Position numbers and translations under genes: made by a program. Under the pieces are notes generated by a model, which was not told where the DNA came from, did not search any database, and saw nothing but the letters and a program-made list of their open reading frames with translations. 64,000 nucleotides of DNA from PXAP01 sp964421595 (GTDB taxonomy: Bacteria > Bacteroidota > Bacteroidia > Bacteroidales > PUMT01): assembly GCA_964421595.1 (NCBI GenBank), contig CAYQXY010000006.1, forward strand, positions 87,551-151,550. Direction: 5' to 3'. The stretch's first letter is position 1. Every line of letters begins with the position of its first letter. Below are positions 45,267 through 54,813 of the stretch, piece after piece.

Positions 45267-45638
45267 TCCGGTTACTTGTTGACATCCTGCATATTGTACA
45301 CCTAAGGTCAATGTATCAGTGATTTTGGGAAATTGCCAGGATGTCCTGAAAGTGGATGTCTTTACAGACAATGGGTTAGACAGATTTCCGGCAGAAGCAT
45401 AAATTCAATACTAGTTTACAACGACAGTATCGAAAAGGTATTGATCGAGGGAGGTGGTTCTGCCAGGGAAGAGGATTATCAAAATACTGCCGGTAAGTCT
45501 AAATCTGAAATTGTCGTTCTGCTTTGTATAGCAGTGGCATAAGAATAATATTTAATTGCACCTGCTTGATGAAAAAGTTTGAATAAAAAGAAAAAGTTAT
45601 TACTTTTGCAACCTGTTTAATTAAAACCATTTAATATT
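45267..45638. other. Intergenic region upstream of rpsF
   Basis: Contains the promoter at 45579-45609. A 69-codon open frame near 45333-45542 has no family resemblance and an odd composition, so I do not call it a gene. Confidence 0.5.
45579..45609 (+). promoter_or_regulatory. Bacteroidota-type promoter of the rpsF-rpsR-rplI operon (TTG-N19-TACTTTTGC)
   Basis: TTG, 19 nt, TACTTTTGC: a full consensus -33/-7 pair. It ends 29 nt before the rpsF ATG, giving a short leader. Confidence 0.78.
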
Positions 45639-45992
45639 ATGTTGAATCAGTATGAAACCGTTTTCATTATTACTCCCGTTTTGTCTGAAGCCCAGATGAA
45701 GGAAGCGGTTGAAAAAGTCAGGAATATAATCACTGACAACGGAGGCGAAATAGTCCAGCATCTGGACTGGGGCTTAAGGAAACTGGCTTATCCTATAAAA
45801 AACAAGTCGACCGGGTTTTACAACCATTTCGAATTCAAGGCGCCTGGTGAGCTTATCAGCAAACTTGAAACAGAATATAAGCGTGATGAGCGCATATTGA
45901 GGTTCTTATCTTTCAGAATGGACAAATATGCAATTGAATACGGTGAGAAAAGGCGTTCGATGTTAAACAAGGAAGTAAAACAAGAGGAATAA
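45639..45992 (+). CDS. rpsF: 30S ribosomal protein bS6
   Basis: 117 residues. The opening MLNQYETVFIITPVLSEAQMKEAVEKV and the segment HLDWGLRKLAYPIKNKSTGFYNHFEFKAPG are standard for S6, as is KRDERILRFLSFRMDKYA. First gene of the three-gene ribosomal operon; 3 nt separate it from rpsR. Binds S18 in the 30S platform. Confidence 0.98.
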   Translation: MLNQYETVFIITPVLSEAQMKEAVEKVRNIITDNGGEIVQHLDWGLRKLAYPIKNKSTGFYNHFEFKAPGELISKLETEYKRDERILRFLSFRMDKYAIEYGEKRRSMLNKEVKQEE

Positions 45993-45995
45993 ACC

Positions 45996-46265
45996 ATGGC
46001 ACAAAATCAATCGGAAATCAGATATCTTACTCCTCCAACGGTAGAGATAAAGAAAAAAAAGTATTGCCGTTTTAAGAAAAACAAAATAAAGTATGTTGAT
46101 TACAAGGATCCTGAGTTTTTAAAAAAGTTTCTTAATGAGCAGGGTAAAATTTTACCGAGGCGAATTACAGGCACATCACTTAAATTTCAGAGAAAAGTAT
46201 CAACAGCTGTTAAACGCGCCCGTCATCTGGCCTTGCTGCCATATGTAACGGATATGTTTAAATAA
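45996..46265 (+). CDS. rpsR: 30S ribosomal protein bS18
   Basis: 89 residues. Characteristic KKYCRFKKNKIKYVDYKDPEFLKKFLNEQGKILPRRITGTSLKFQRKVSTAVKRARHLALLPY; the single Cys is not part of a zinc-type quartet. Sits between rpsF and rplI and forms the S6-S18 pair. Confidence 0.98.
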   Translation: MAQNQSEIRYLTPPTVEIKKKKYCRFKKNKIKYVDYKDPEFLKKFLNEQGKILPRRITGTSLKFQRKVSTAVKRARHLALLPYVTDMFK

Positions 46266-46283
46266 TAAATCGGAGGACATATA

Positions 46284-46730
46284 ATGGATATTATTTTAAA
46301 GCAGGATGTTGCCAACCTTGGTCATGCCGAAGATATTGTTACGGTAAAGAACGGGTATGGCAGAAATTATCTTATTCCGCAGGGACTTGCCTCACTGGCT
46401 ACCCCTTCTGCAAGGAAGATGCATGCAGAGAATCAGAAGCAGAGAGCCCACAAGCAGGAAAAGATCAGGGAAGAGGCGGTAGCACTTCAGGAAAAAATGG
46501 AAGGAACAAAACTTACCATTGGAGCAAAAACCAGTACCAAGGGCAAGATCTTCGGATCTGTCAATACCATTCAGATTGCCGAATCACTCAATAAACTGGG
46601 TTTTGACGTCGACCGGCGTCAGATATCCATCAAAGAGGAGCTCATCAAGGAAATTGGTACGTACACAGCAATTGTTAAGCTTCACAGGGAGGTTAAAGTT
46701 GACATTGAGTTTGAGATTGTTTCAGAGTAA
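46284..46730 (+). CDS. rplI: 50S ribosomal protein bL9
   Basis: 148 residues. Opening MDIILKQDVANLGHAEDIVTVKNGYGRNYLIPQGLA, the long connecting helix (QKQRAHKQEKIREEAVALQEKMEG) and the C-terminal domain IFGSVNTIQIAESLNKLGFDVDRRQI identify L9. Last gene of the operon, followed by a terminator. Confidence 0.98.
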   Translation: MDIILKQDVANLGHAEDIVTVKNGYGRNYLIPQGLASLATPSARKMHAENQKQRAHKQEKIREEAVALQEKMEGTKLTIGAKTSTKGKIFGSVNTIQIAESLNKLGFDVDRRQISIKEELIKEIGTYTAIVKLHREVKVDIEFEIVSE

Positions 46731-46754
46731 AGAATAATCGGAGATAATTGCATT

Positions 46755-46787
46755 AAGGCCGTTTCCATTTGGGATCGGCCTTTTTTG
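46755..46787 (+). terminator. Rho-independent terminator of the ribosomal operon
   Basis: AAGGCCG pairs with CGGCCTT, extended by an inner TTTCC/GGGA pairing, followed by TTTTTT. It starts 25 nt after rplI. Confidence 0.85.
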
Positions 46788-47134
46788 CCATATGGTTCCG
46801 GTTTAGCTTTAAAACTTCCGCGTCAATAGGGCGCAGTAATGTCCTGGCCGGGCATGTACGGCCAGGACATATGTAATAAGAATTTGCACAACGGAGTTAA
46901 ATCAGGGTAAACCATTCTCTTCCGGTGCCCGCTAGTCCGATTGCAGCAGAATTATAACTTCTTTGAATTGCCGGCTAACCTTTGGAATCGGGCTTCAGGA
47001 ATATAAAACAACCTGAAAGCCAGGCAATCAGTTTTTACTCTGTCAGCAAGGTTTTAATTGAAGTCCGTTCACTCAGGTTATCTCAGGGGAGGAGTCCTTA
47101 CTGGTTTCAAAATATTATCAGGAAGATGTAAATG
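46788..47134. other. Intergenic region, nothing recognised
   Basis: Spacer between the ribosomal operon terminator and the convergent ridA gene. No ORF or repeat supported. Confidence 0.45.
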
Positions 47135-47524
47135 CTATATCGGAGAATTCCTGACAGCAATAGTCTCAATTTCAACCAGCACACCCAGAGGAAGCTTTAC
47201 AACTCCGTAAGCTGCCCTCGCGGGTGGATTTTCAGGATAGAATTGTGAATATACTTCATTCATGTCCTTGAAATTATCCATATCAGACAGCAGGCATGTC
47301 GACTTAACGACATCTGAAAAGTCGTATCCTGCCTCTGCGAGAATGGCTCCGATATTCTGCATTACTTGCTTTGTTTGAGCCTTTATGCCTCCTTCGATAA
47401 CCTTTTTTGTTTCAGGAACAATCGGTACTTGTCCGCTGATATATAAAGTCCCGTTTATTTCGACGGCTTGCGAATATGGACCAATGGCAGCAGGTGCCTG
47501 ACTGGTGTTAATTATCTTTTTCAT
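47135..47524 (-). CDS. ridA: RidA family reactive imine/enamine deaminase
   Basis: 129 residues. SQAPAAIGPYSQAVEINGTLYISGQVPI at the start, and the active-site Arg103 in NPPARAAYGVVKLPLGVLVEIE with Glu120. Hydrolyses 2-aminoacrylate and related imines. Lies 26 nt after lptD on the same strand, so probably cotranscribed. Confidence 0.95.
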   Translation of the reverse strand: MKKIINTSQAPAAIGPYSQAVEINGTLYISGQVPIVPETKKVIEGGIKAQTKQVMQNIGAILAEAGYDFSDVVKSTCLLSDMDNFKDMNEVYSQFYPENPPARAAYGVVKLPLGVLVEIETIAVRNSPI

Positions 47525-47550
47525 AGGTTAGAGGGTTTAATTATAACTGC

Positions 47551-50349
47551 CTAATTGAAGAAATTGTCATACCAGCTTCTTGTGGTACGGTATTTCAGAT
47601 CCTTAAGAAGAGATGATTTTACTGCTATGGAAAAATTCCAGCTTTTTCTCGAGCCAAAAGGAACTACTCCGAAACGCATGTCCCAGCAATGGAGGTCCCT
47701 GTAAATATTTATATTTGTCATTGTAAAATCCATTGCTTCAAAATCATAACCAGAAGTGAACTGGATCTTCCATCTTGGAGTCAGACTAAGGTCGCCCGAA
47801 AAATTAAGCGTCTGGTTTATTCTGCTGTCACGTTGTGGCCTGGTATAGTTAAGGTTATAACGTACATTCAGGTTCCATGGCACACTGAAGTCAACATAGT
47901 CACCATAATAATAGACCTCGTGAGCGACATCGTCAAGATGTCCGAAAATGTCATCTTCTCCGGGTAAGATTTCTCCATGTGCATCTGTTCTCGGCATAGC
48001 AGTCCCATCGGGAGAGACAGGACTTGCTCCAGGTTCCATTATATCTCCGGAGGGCCTTTGGGCAACTGCAGATTTTAGTCCCATCGTCAGGCTTAGTCCC
48101 GCCCTTGTAATTCTTCCGGGTGTCCTGTTATTGCTCCACTGAAATGAATTGTATCGCCGGTTGTTTTCATCTATTGCATAAGGATCCATTATTGCATTGA
48201 AATTAATTCGTACCTTGTTTTCAAATACGCTTGTACTCCCGGTCATGTTAATTACCGACCAGTTCATTGAATCGGCATAGATATTATAGCTGGTGGAAAA
48301 ATTAAGCCTTTCGAGAATTGGTACTTTCCTTGACTGGTTGATAGTATCGCGCTGATCGCGCACCTTCATCTCGAGATTATTAAGAAGGCTGATGCTGACA
48401 TTGCCTGCCCTTCCGCTCACACTTGGAGTTCCATACATCTGTCCCTGAAATATTGAATATTCATCTATCCTTCCCTGTTCATTTGCCTGAACAGTCCTGT
48501 AGTAGTCAGGATTAATTCCTCCCATATCAGGAATGAAAGAAAATCCGACAGAGGGAGTCATCACATGCCTGATTGCCTCAACCCTGGAATTCCTGAAAGT
48601 AAACATTCCATATATGTTCTGGCTGAGACTTGTCGAAAAATTAGGGTTTATGGCATGACCGTATACAATCCCCGGTATGGTATCAGTTACCACGCCTGGA
48701 ACTATTTCTCCCGATCTAGGATCAACATAATCATCAACCCAGTTTCTCCTTATCTGTTTTGTGTACATCACCCCCGAATAAGATATACCGGGAGTTATGT
48801 TCAGGAGATTTAAAAGCCTGAAGTTGGCTCTTAAAGGTATCTCGTGCCGAAAGCCACTTTCCATATTCCCGAGGGTTTCTCTTTTGAAAAGGAGTGAATC
48901 CTTTGTATTTATCCTGTTATCAAGGTTCGAGGTATAACTTAATTCAATATTTTCATACCACCGGTACTCCCCGACCCTCTGGGCACTCCTGAAGGGATAC
49001 TGTCTTGCCATATTAAAGTTCACCGAAGGAAGCCGCACAGTAACTGAATTGTCTGAAAAGTTCTGGTTTGCACTTACATTACTGGTAAGGGAAAATGGTG
49101 AATCGGGCCATCGCTGACTGAAAGAGATGCTTGACTGTGCAGTGTTGGTGGCATATGTGTCGGGGTTTATAGTGTTGAACTTGTTATGAGAGCTCGATCC
49201 AAAATTTACACTGGCAGTGAAATTGCTGTTGGGAGATGCCTTGGCATCCTGCCTGTGTTGCCATGCTATATTATAGGAGTTGTTTTCCATATAGCCAGCA
49301 AGTCCGCGTTCCCCTGTTACATTATATGAATAAGCATACCTGAAACTACCGTTGAAACGGTACCGGCGGCTGTAATTTGATGCAGCATTGACTGCCCATG
49401 AGCCAAGACTGTAAACATCGCCCATCAGCCGGAGATCCATATATTCATTAAGATGCAGGTAATAACCTCCGTTTCTCAGGTAAAAGCCGCGACTCACTTC
49501 CTCTCCGTAGGTTGGGAATAGAATGCCCGATTTATTTTCCGGTTTGTTAGGGAAAAAACCAAAAGGAACTGCAACTGGCAGGGGAATATCTTCAATTACC
49601 AGGTAGGCAGGGCCGGATATTACCTTGTCATCGGGAATCACCTTTGCACGCGTCAGGGCAATATAAAAGTGCGGGTGATCGAGATCGCATGTAGTATACT
49701 TCCCGCCATGTATATGAAGGTGGTCATTGGCATGTTTTTTCGTGGTATGGCCATGCAGGAATCCATCCTGTTGTTCGGTTACTATACCCGTTATAATTCC
49801 CTTCTTTGTCTGGAAATTATATCTCATTGTCTCTGCTTCAAAAGTCTCTGAACCTTCAGTCATTACAGGTCGCCCGGTTACCTGTCCGAGAGAATCGGCA
49901 ATACCGGTTGCAAAAACTTCATTACTTGCCATATCGATTTCAATATAATGGGCCCGAAGTTCAAGGTTCTCATATTTAACATATGCTTCACCCCAGAGAA
50001 AAAACTTTTGGTCAGTTACCGAATAAACAATTGAGTCGGTGGCAGTATATTCCACCTCTGATGAGAGAAAATTATTCTGGCGGCTCGCGGGTGGCCTGGC
50101 CTGCAACGTATCGATTTCATTCCCGGTAATAGTGTCCTGAACAAGTGTGTCTTGTGAAATCTCCTGATAATTAAGCTGAATAAGCGTATCCCGGTCAGTA
50201 ACAGGCGTGTTGGAATTATGGTATATTGAATCTGGTATTGAAGAAGTTTCCTGTGACTGAGCAAGCTCTGCAAGAAAAACCGACAATATCATTGAAAGTA
50301 AAATGGGGAAGAATTGCTTAAAAAGCTTGATTGATTTATTATTATGCAA
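47551..50349 (-). CDS. lptD: LPS-assembly protein LptD-like
   Basis: 932 residues with a signal peptide (FKQFFPILLSMILSVFLAELAQS). Residues about 95-330 contain an OstA/LptA-like beta-jellyroll (IVYSVTDQKFFLWGEAYVKYENLELRAHYIEIDMASNEVFATG; LVIEDIPLPVAVPFGFFPNKPENKSG), the rest a large outer-membrane beta barrel (many alternating-strand segments such as SWAVNAASNYSRRYRFNGSFRYAY and KIQFTSGYDFEAMDFTMTN). Final residue is aromatic-rich (WYDNFFN), as in barrel proteins. Exports LPS to the outer leaflet. Divergent from the amidase gene. Confidence 0.85.
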   Translation of the reverse strand: MHNNKSIKLFKQFFPILLSMILSVFLAELAQSQETSSIPDSIYHNSNTPVTDRDTLIQLNYQEISQDTLVQDTITGNEIDTLQARPPASRQNNFLSSEVEYTATDSIVYSVTDQKFFLWGEAYVKYENLELRAHYIEIDMASNEVFATGIADSLGQVTGRPVMTEGSETFEAETMRYNFQTKKGIITGIVTEQQDGFLHGHTTKKHANDHLHIHGGKYTTCDLDHPHFYIALTRAKVIPDDKVISGPAYLVIEDIPLPVAVPFGFFPNKPENKSGILFPTYGEEVSRGFYLRNGGYYLHLNEYMDLRLMGDVYSLGSWAVNAASNYSRRYRFNGSFRYAYSYNVTGERGLAGYMENNSYNIAWQHRQDAKASPNSNFTASVNFGSSSHNKFNTINPDTYATNTAQSSISFSQRWPDSPFSLTSNVSANQNFSDNSVTVRLPSVNFNMARQYPFRSAQRVGEYRWYENIELSYTSNLDNRINTKDSLLFKRETLGNMESGFRHEIPLRANFRLLNLLNITPGISYSGVMYTKQIRRNWVDDYVDPRSGEIVPGVVTDTIPGIVYGHAINPNFSTSLSQNIYGMFTFRNSRVEAIRHVMTPSVGFSFIPDMGGINPDYYRTVQANEQGRIDEYSIFQGQMYGTPSVSGRAGNVSISLLNNLEMKVRDQRDTINQSRKVPILERLNFSTSYNIYADSMNWSVINMTGSTSVFENKVRINFNAIMDPYAIDENNRRYNSFQWSNNRTPGRITRAGLSLTMGLKSAVAQRPSGDIMEPGASPVSPDGTAMPRTDAHGEILPGEDDIFGHLDDVAHEVYYYGDYVDFSVPWNLNVRYNLNYTRPQRDSRINQTLNFSGDLSLTPRWKIQFTSGYDFEAMDFTMTNINIYRDLHCWDMRFGVVPFGSRKSWNFSIAVKSSLLKDLKYRTTRSWYDNFFN

Positions 50350-50358
50350 TTTATATAC

Positions 50359-50366
50359 TATTTTTG
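50359..50366 (+). promoter_or_regulatory. Candidate -7 promoter element (TATTTTTG) for the amidase operon
   Basis: TATTTTTG lies 63 nt upstream of the amidase start, in the divergent lptD/amidase spacer. No TTG at ideal spacing. Confidence 0.4.
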
Positions 50367-50395
50367 TAAAGATATCAGTTTAGAATTTTAGATCT

Positions 50396-50403
50396 CAAAA
50401 CTA
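50396..50403 (-). promoter_or_regulatory. Candidate -7 promoter element (TAGTTTTG) for lptD
   Basis: On the minus strand this reads TAGTTTTG, 46 nt before the lptD start. It lies downstream of the amidase -7 on the other strand, so the two transcripts would overlap at their 5' ends. Confidence 0.4.
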
Positions 50404-50428
50404 ACCAATAAAATCAAATAGGTAATCG

Positions 50429-51655
50429 ATGATTAAATATTTGCCGGAAACATTTTATCAATCTAAACGGATTTCAATATTTATTCTTGTTTTATCCGCA
50501 TTCTTTTTCTCCTTTCCGGTACACAGCAGTAATTCCGAAGGTGCATACCGTATCAGGAGAATCGTCATTGACCCGGGTCATGGCGGTCGTGATCCCGGGG
50601 CTGTTGGTTTGCGCAGTAAAGAAAAAGACATTGTACTTGCTATATCACTGAAGCTCGGCAACTATATTAATGAATATCTTCCTGATGTTGAAGTTTTATA
50701 CACCAGGACAACCGATGAATTCATCGAGTTGCACAGGCGTGCTGAAATTGCTAACAAAAATAATGCCGATCTATTCATTTCCATCCATGCAAATGCAAAT
50801 ACGAATAAATCGGTTAGAGGTACCGATACTTTTGTATTAGGTCAGGGCAGGACAAAGGAAAATCTGGAGGTGGCAATGAAAGAAAATGCTGCGATACTTC
50901 TTGAAGACAATTATAATGAACAATACGAAGGTTTTGATCCGAATTCTTCCGAATCTTATATCATATTCTCATTTATGCAGAGTGCCTTTGTAGGCCATAG
51001 CCTTAATTTTGCATCGCATGTTCAGAACCAGTTCAGGGAAAGGGTTGGACGAATTGACCGGGGTGTCAGGCAGGCCGGTTTTCTTGTGTTATGGCAGACT
51101 ACAATGCCGAGTGCGCTCATCGAAATCGGATTCATATCGAATGCTGATGAGGAAAGGTATCTCATGTCAGAGGAAGGACAGACTTATATTGCTTCTGCTA
51201 TTTTCAGGGCCTTCAGAGATTATAAAGTATCAATTGAACGAAGAAGTGATGCTCTTTTTGCCTCCACCGGCAGCAGCACAAATGGCGGCATTCAGCAGGA
51301 GACAGAGGTTAAATTATTAGAGGAAGCATTAATAGAGGAGGCGAACCATGAATCAGTTGAATATGGTGTTCACGATTCACCTGATCGGGCGCTTAAAGAC
51401 GAGATAATATTTAAGGTCCAGATCGGTTCATCCAGGAACAGGATCCCAACAAATTCTGATTTTTTTAAAGGAATTACTAATGTCGAGGTATTTGAATCAG
51501 ACGGTTTGTATAAATACGTGGTAGGAAATGCATCTTCTGTAGAAGAGGTATCTGCTTTCAGGAAAGAACTGACAAGTTCATTTCCTGATGCCTTCGTAGT
51601 TGCCATCAGGAAGGGAAGTCTTATTTCCCTTAAGGAAGCACTGACAAATAATTGA
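50429..51655 (+). CDS. N-acetylmuramoyl-L-alanine amidase (AmiC type) with SPOR-like domain
   Basis: 408 residues. Signal-like N-terminus (ISIFILVLSAFFFSFPVHSS). Zinc amidase domain (amidase_3): His51 in VIDPGHGGRDPGAVG, Glu65 in RSKEKDIVLAISLKL, His120 in LFISIHANAN and the catalytic Glu in SALIEIGFISNADEE. An acidic linker leads to a C-terminal repeat-like domain (IIFKVQIGSSRNRIPTN..., VEVFESDGLYKYVVGNASSVEEVSAFRKELTSS) of SPOR type, which binds denuded glycan at division sites. Cleaves peptide stems from peptidoglycan in the periplasm. First of an amidase-MCE pair. Confidence 0.93.
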   Translation: MIKYLPETFYQSKRISIFILVLSAFFFSFPVHSSNSEGAYRIRRIVIDPGHGGRDPGAVGLRSKEKDIVLAISLKLGNYINEYLPDVEVLYTRTTDEFIELHRRAEIANKNNADLFISIHANANTNKSVRGTDTFVLGQGRTKENLEVAMKENAAILLEDNYNEQYEGFDPNSSESYIIFSFMQSAFVGHSLNFASHVQNQFRERVGRIDRGVRQAGFLVLWQTTMPSALIEIGFISNADEERYLMSEEGQTYIASAIFRAFRDYKVSIERRSDALFASTGSSTNGGIQQETEVKLLEEALIEEANHESVEYGVHDSPDRALKDEIIFKVQIGSSRNRIPTNSDFFKGITNVEVFESDGLYKYVVGNASSVEEVSAFRKELTSSFPDAFVVAIRKGSLISLKEALTNN

Positions 51656-51734
51656 TTCTGGTTCTGATAATCATCCCATCAGACTATTTAGTCAGGCAAA
51701 CTCAAAATGTCAGTTTTTTTTAACTAAAAATCAG

Positions 51735-51742
51735 TAAGTTTG
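51735..51742 (+). promoter_or_regulatory. Candidate -7 promoter element (TAAGTTTG)
   Basis: TAAGTTTG lies 32 nt before the MCE protein start. Spacing to an upstream TTG is not ideal. Confidence 0.38.
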
Positions 51743-51773
51743 TTTATTAAACAAACAATAGATATTATTTAAC

Positions 51774-52724
51774 ATGAGCTTGAAATTCAACAAGGAAATA
51801 AAAATAGGGTTACTGGTAATCGTTACCATCATCTTTTTTATCGTAGGTTACAGCTTTTTGAAGGGCAGAAATTTATTTAAGCCAACAAACACTTATTATG
51901 TTGTTTATGATCAAATAGGCGGGCTGACAGAATCAAGCCATGTATTACTTAGTGGTTTCAGGGTGGGATATGTTGACGAAATTAAATTTATGGATGATAT
52001 GCAACACCTTCTTGTAAGAATCGCCATTGAAAGAGGTGTGTCACTCTCGGTTGGTACTACAGCGAAAATCTTCAGTTCTGATATTATGGGATCCAGGGCA
52101 GTTGAACTTATCCAGGGGCCCGTTGCGGAAAAACATTCTTCCGGCGACACTCTCATTGCTGATTATTCCCCCGATCTGACAGATCAGGTTAAGGAAATAA
52201 TTCAACCACTCACCATAAGAGCCAATCAGATGATGTCATCAATGGATTCTGTTCTTCTGGTTTTTCAGGCCATGTTTGATCAGGATTTTCAGTCAAATTT
52301 TGCCGGGATAGTCAAAAATATTAATAATACAGTCAGCAGCCTCGATACATTGCTCACCTTTGAGGACAGCAGGGTAAACAGGATTCTTGATAACCTCAGT
52401 TCCGTCTCAGAAAATCTGGCAGAAAGCAATGAGGATATCGGAACAATTCTTAATAATTTTGCTGCAATTTCAGACTCTCTTTCCCAGGCTGAACTGCTTG
52501 CCACCGTTAATCACCTGAACGAAGTGCTCAGTGATGCAAATCAGATGATGATTAGCCTGAGGCAGGGAGAAGGGGCGATGGGAAAATTCATTACCGACGA
52601 CCAACTTTACACTAACCTTGAAAGCGCATCCAAAAATCTGGACCTTTTACTTATTGACCTTAAAGAGCGTCCGGGACGATTTGTTAACTTCTCAATATTT
52701 GGCCGACGACAGGATCGGGATTAA
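51774..52724 (+). CDS. MlaD/MCE family protein
   Basis: 316 residues. One N-terminal membrane anchor (KEIKIGLLVIVTIIFFIVGYSFLKG), then a single MCE domain (TYYVVYDQIGGLTESSHVLLSGFRVGYVDEIKF, LSVGTTAKIFSSDIMGSRAVELIQGP). A long helical C-terminus (NNTVSSLDTLLTFEDSRVNRILDNLSSVSENLAES) may form a coiled coil or periplasmic tube. Binds and passes lipids between membranes. No MlaE/MlaF partner is in this window. Confidence 0.92.
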   Translation: MSLKFNKEIKIGLLVIVTIIFFIVGYSFLKGRNLFKPTNTYYVVYDQIGGLTESSHVLLSGFRVGYVDEIKFMDDMQHLLVRIAIERGVSLSVGTTAKIFSSDIMGSRAVELIQGPVAEKHSSGDTLIADYSPDLTDQVKEIIQPLTIRANQMMSSMDSVLLVFQAMFDQDFQSNFAGIVKNINNTVSSLDTLLTFEDSRVNRILDNLSSVSENLAESNEDIGTILNNFAAISDSLSQAELLATVNHLNEVLSDANQMMISLRQGEGAMGKFITDDQLYTNLESASKNLDLLLIDLKERPGRFVNFSIFGRRQDRD

Positions 52725-53042
52725 TTTCCGGCTATTTTGACAAAGACACCTTTTTAATTGATTAAAAATATCTGTTTTTTCTCTCGTCATAGAACTAACA
52801 TTAGTTAAACATCAATAAAGGATTAGTTAACAATTCCTTAACGTTCGTTTAAGTTACTTGACTGATATCCAGCTGAAAGCGATTATTTTCCATTATTTCA
52901 ATTTTATAAATTATTGTTAATCTACTAATTGGTGAAATTTTCAGAAAGTCAATACCCTGACCGACTTTTTTTTTAGCTTTTTTTTAACAAAATTGCTTCT
53001 GCTTAAAGAAAAGGTGAAAATATTTTAAAGTGTTAATTTTAA
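52725..53042. other. Region upstream of dnaA
   Basis: AT-rich spacer with a small palindrome AACTAA-CA-TTAGTT and related ATTAGTTAAC/TTAAC copies nearby (about 52793-52860). No DnaA box (TTATCCACA) or near match seen, so this is not called an origin. Promoter probable but not matched. Confidence 0.45.
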
Positions 53043-54473
53043 ATGGATAGTAATCATAATTTAGTTTGGAGTAACTGTTTGAAAGTAATCAGGGATAATG
53101 TCCCATCGATTAGCTTCAGAACATGGTTTGAACCCATTGTTCCGCTTAAGGTCGATAGAAATATTTTAACTATCCAGGTACCCAGTCCGTTCTTTTATGA
53201 ATATCTGGAGGAGCAGTATATTGATATTTTAAGCAAGACTTTGCGAAAAGAGCTGGGTGGTGATGCCAAACTTGAATACAACGTTGTTATGGAGAACAAC
53301 GGATTTGCCGATTCAAAACCATACACGGTAAAATTCCCCGGCAAATCCAAGTCTGAATCGACAAACAGGCCGGTTTCAATGCCTTTCAGTGATAGTGAAA
53401 ATTCAATAAAAAACCCTTTTATAATTCCGGGAATCAAAAAGCTTCAAATTGATCCTCAGCTTTGTCCTGATAAAACATTTAATAATTTTGTAGAAGGCGA
53501 TTGTAATCGTCTGGCCCGGTCTGCAGGCTTGGCTGTTGCAAGCAACCCGGGAGGCACAGCATTCAATCCCTTGTTTTATTACAGCGAGAACGGATTGGGA
53601 AAAACACATCTCGGACAGGCAATTGGGCTGGAAGTGAAGGAAAGATTCCCTGAAAAAACTGTACTGTATGTTGATGCAAATAAGTTTTCCAACCAGTTTG
53701 TTGAATCAACCAGAAATAATAACCGGAATGATTTTCTGCATTTTTACCAGATGATAGATGTCCTTATAATAGATGATGTGCAGGATTTTGCCGGAAAAGA
53801 CAAGACACAGGACATATTTTTCCATATTTTCAATCATCTTCATCAGACAGGAAAACAACTTATCCTGACATCAGATAAGCCGCCTGTAGAATTGCAGGGC
53901 ATGGAGCAGAGATTGCTTTCCCGGTTTAAGTGGGGGTTGTCGGCCGATATGCAGTCCCCTGACTTTGAAACCAGGATTGCGATTCTTAAACAAAAAGTTT
54001 ACAATGACGGAATTGATATACCCAGCAACGTACTTGAGACTCTTGCAACACACATTACAACCAATATCAGGGAACTGGAGGGAGCTTTGATAAACCTGCT
54101 GGCCCACTCAACACTTAACCGGCGTGAAATAAACAATGACCTTGCCCGCCAGGTTATTGACAGACTAGTTCGTAATTCGAAGAGAGAGATCTCAATAATG
54201 CATATTCAGAAAATTGTTTGTGACTATTTTAATATCCATGTAGACCAGTTACAGGAAAAAACCAGGAAGCGTGAGATAGTACAGGCAAGACAGGTAGCAA
54301 TGTTTTTTTCAAAAAGCCTTACAAAATCATCACTTGCTACTATTGGTTCACAAATTGGAGGCAAAGATCATGCAACGGTACTGCATGCCTGCAAGACTGT
54401 CAATAATCTGATCGAAACAGATAAACGCTTTATGCAATCAATCCAGGAAATAGAAAAGAAATTAAAGGTGTAG
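53043..54473 (+). CDS. dnaA: Chromosomal replication initiator protein
   Basis: 476 residues. Domain I (NLVWSNCLKVIRDNVPSISFRTWFEPI), a variable linker, AAA+ domain with Walker A ENGLGKTHLGQAIG and Walker B VLIIDDVQDF, sensor region ILTSDKPPVELQGMEQRLLSRFKWGLSADMQ, and the domain IV DNA-binding helix-turn-helix ending GGKDHATVLHACKTVNNLIETD. All functional motifs are present. Replication start protein; no dnaN or rpmH next to it. Confidence 0.98.
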   Translation: MDSNHNLVWSNCLKVIRDNVPSISFRTWFEPIVPLKVDRNILTIQVPSPFFYEYLEEQYIDILSKTLRKELGGDAKLEYNVVMENNGFADSKPYTVKFPGKSKSESTNRPVSMPFSDSENSIKNPFIIPGIKKLQIDPQLCPDKTFNNFVEGDCNRLARSAGLAVASNPGGTAFNPLFYYSENGLGKTHLGQAIGLEVKERFPEKTVLYVDANKFSNQFVESTRNNNRNDFLHFYQMIDVLIIDDVQDFAGKDKTQDIFFHIFNHLHQTGKQLILTSDKPPVELQGMEQRLLSRFKWGLSADMQSPDFETRIAILKQKVYNDGIDIPSNVLETLATHITTNIRELEGALINLLAHSTLNRREINNDLARQVIDRLVRNSKREISIMHIQKIVCDYFNIHVDQLQEKTRKREIVQARQVAMFFSKSLTKSSLATIGSQIGGKDHATVLHACKTVNNLIETDKRFMQSIQEIEKKLKV

Positions 54474-54813
54474 GTTAACTTCCCGGAATACAGCCGGGGC
54501 ACCTTTCCATAATTCATTACTTCCATTTGATAAGCCCCGATCTCACCGGGGTTTTTAATTAAATCCTGTTTTTAGGTTTCGGTAAAGATTAATTTATTTC
54601 TCCCTTAGAATTCCAGTAATGTAAAGAAAAAAGCATTTAGTTAATCTGAAGAAATCTGACTGGTCTTTTATCTATTTCAATGTTTTGTTGCAAGTAGGTT
54701 TTTTTGCTTATATTGTAAAAAAGCCTTCACAAAAAGATATAAATCAATAATACAGGGTGATCTTTTCAAAGTATTTTGAAATGGCTATTTTGTGTTCAAT
54801 TTATGCGTGGTTA
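54474..54813. other. Intergenic region between convergent dnaA and hemF
   Basis: Contains the dnaA terminator; the remaining 250 nt are AT-rich with nothing recognised. Confidence 0.45.
54533..54557 (+). terminator. Rho-independent terminator after dnaA
   Basis: CCCCG pairs with CGGGG around a 7-nt loop, followed by TTTTT. Located 60 nt after the dnaA stop. Confidence 0.78.

Noticed and set aside
45333..45542. 69-codon frame between the OFOR and rpsF
   Set aside because: No recognisable family, odd start and composition, no coupling to neighbours.
52725..53042. Replication origin next to dnaA
   Set aside because: No DnaA boxes (TTATCCACA or close) and no repeat cluster; in Bacteroidota oriC is often not beside dnaA.
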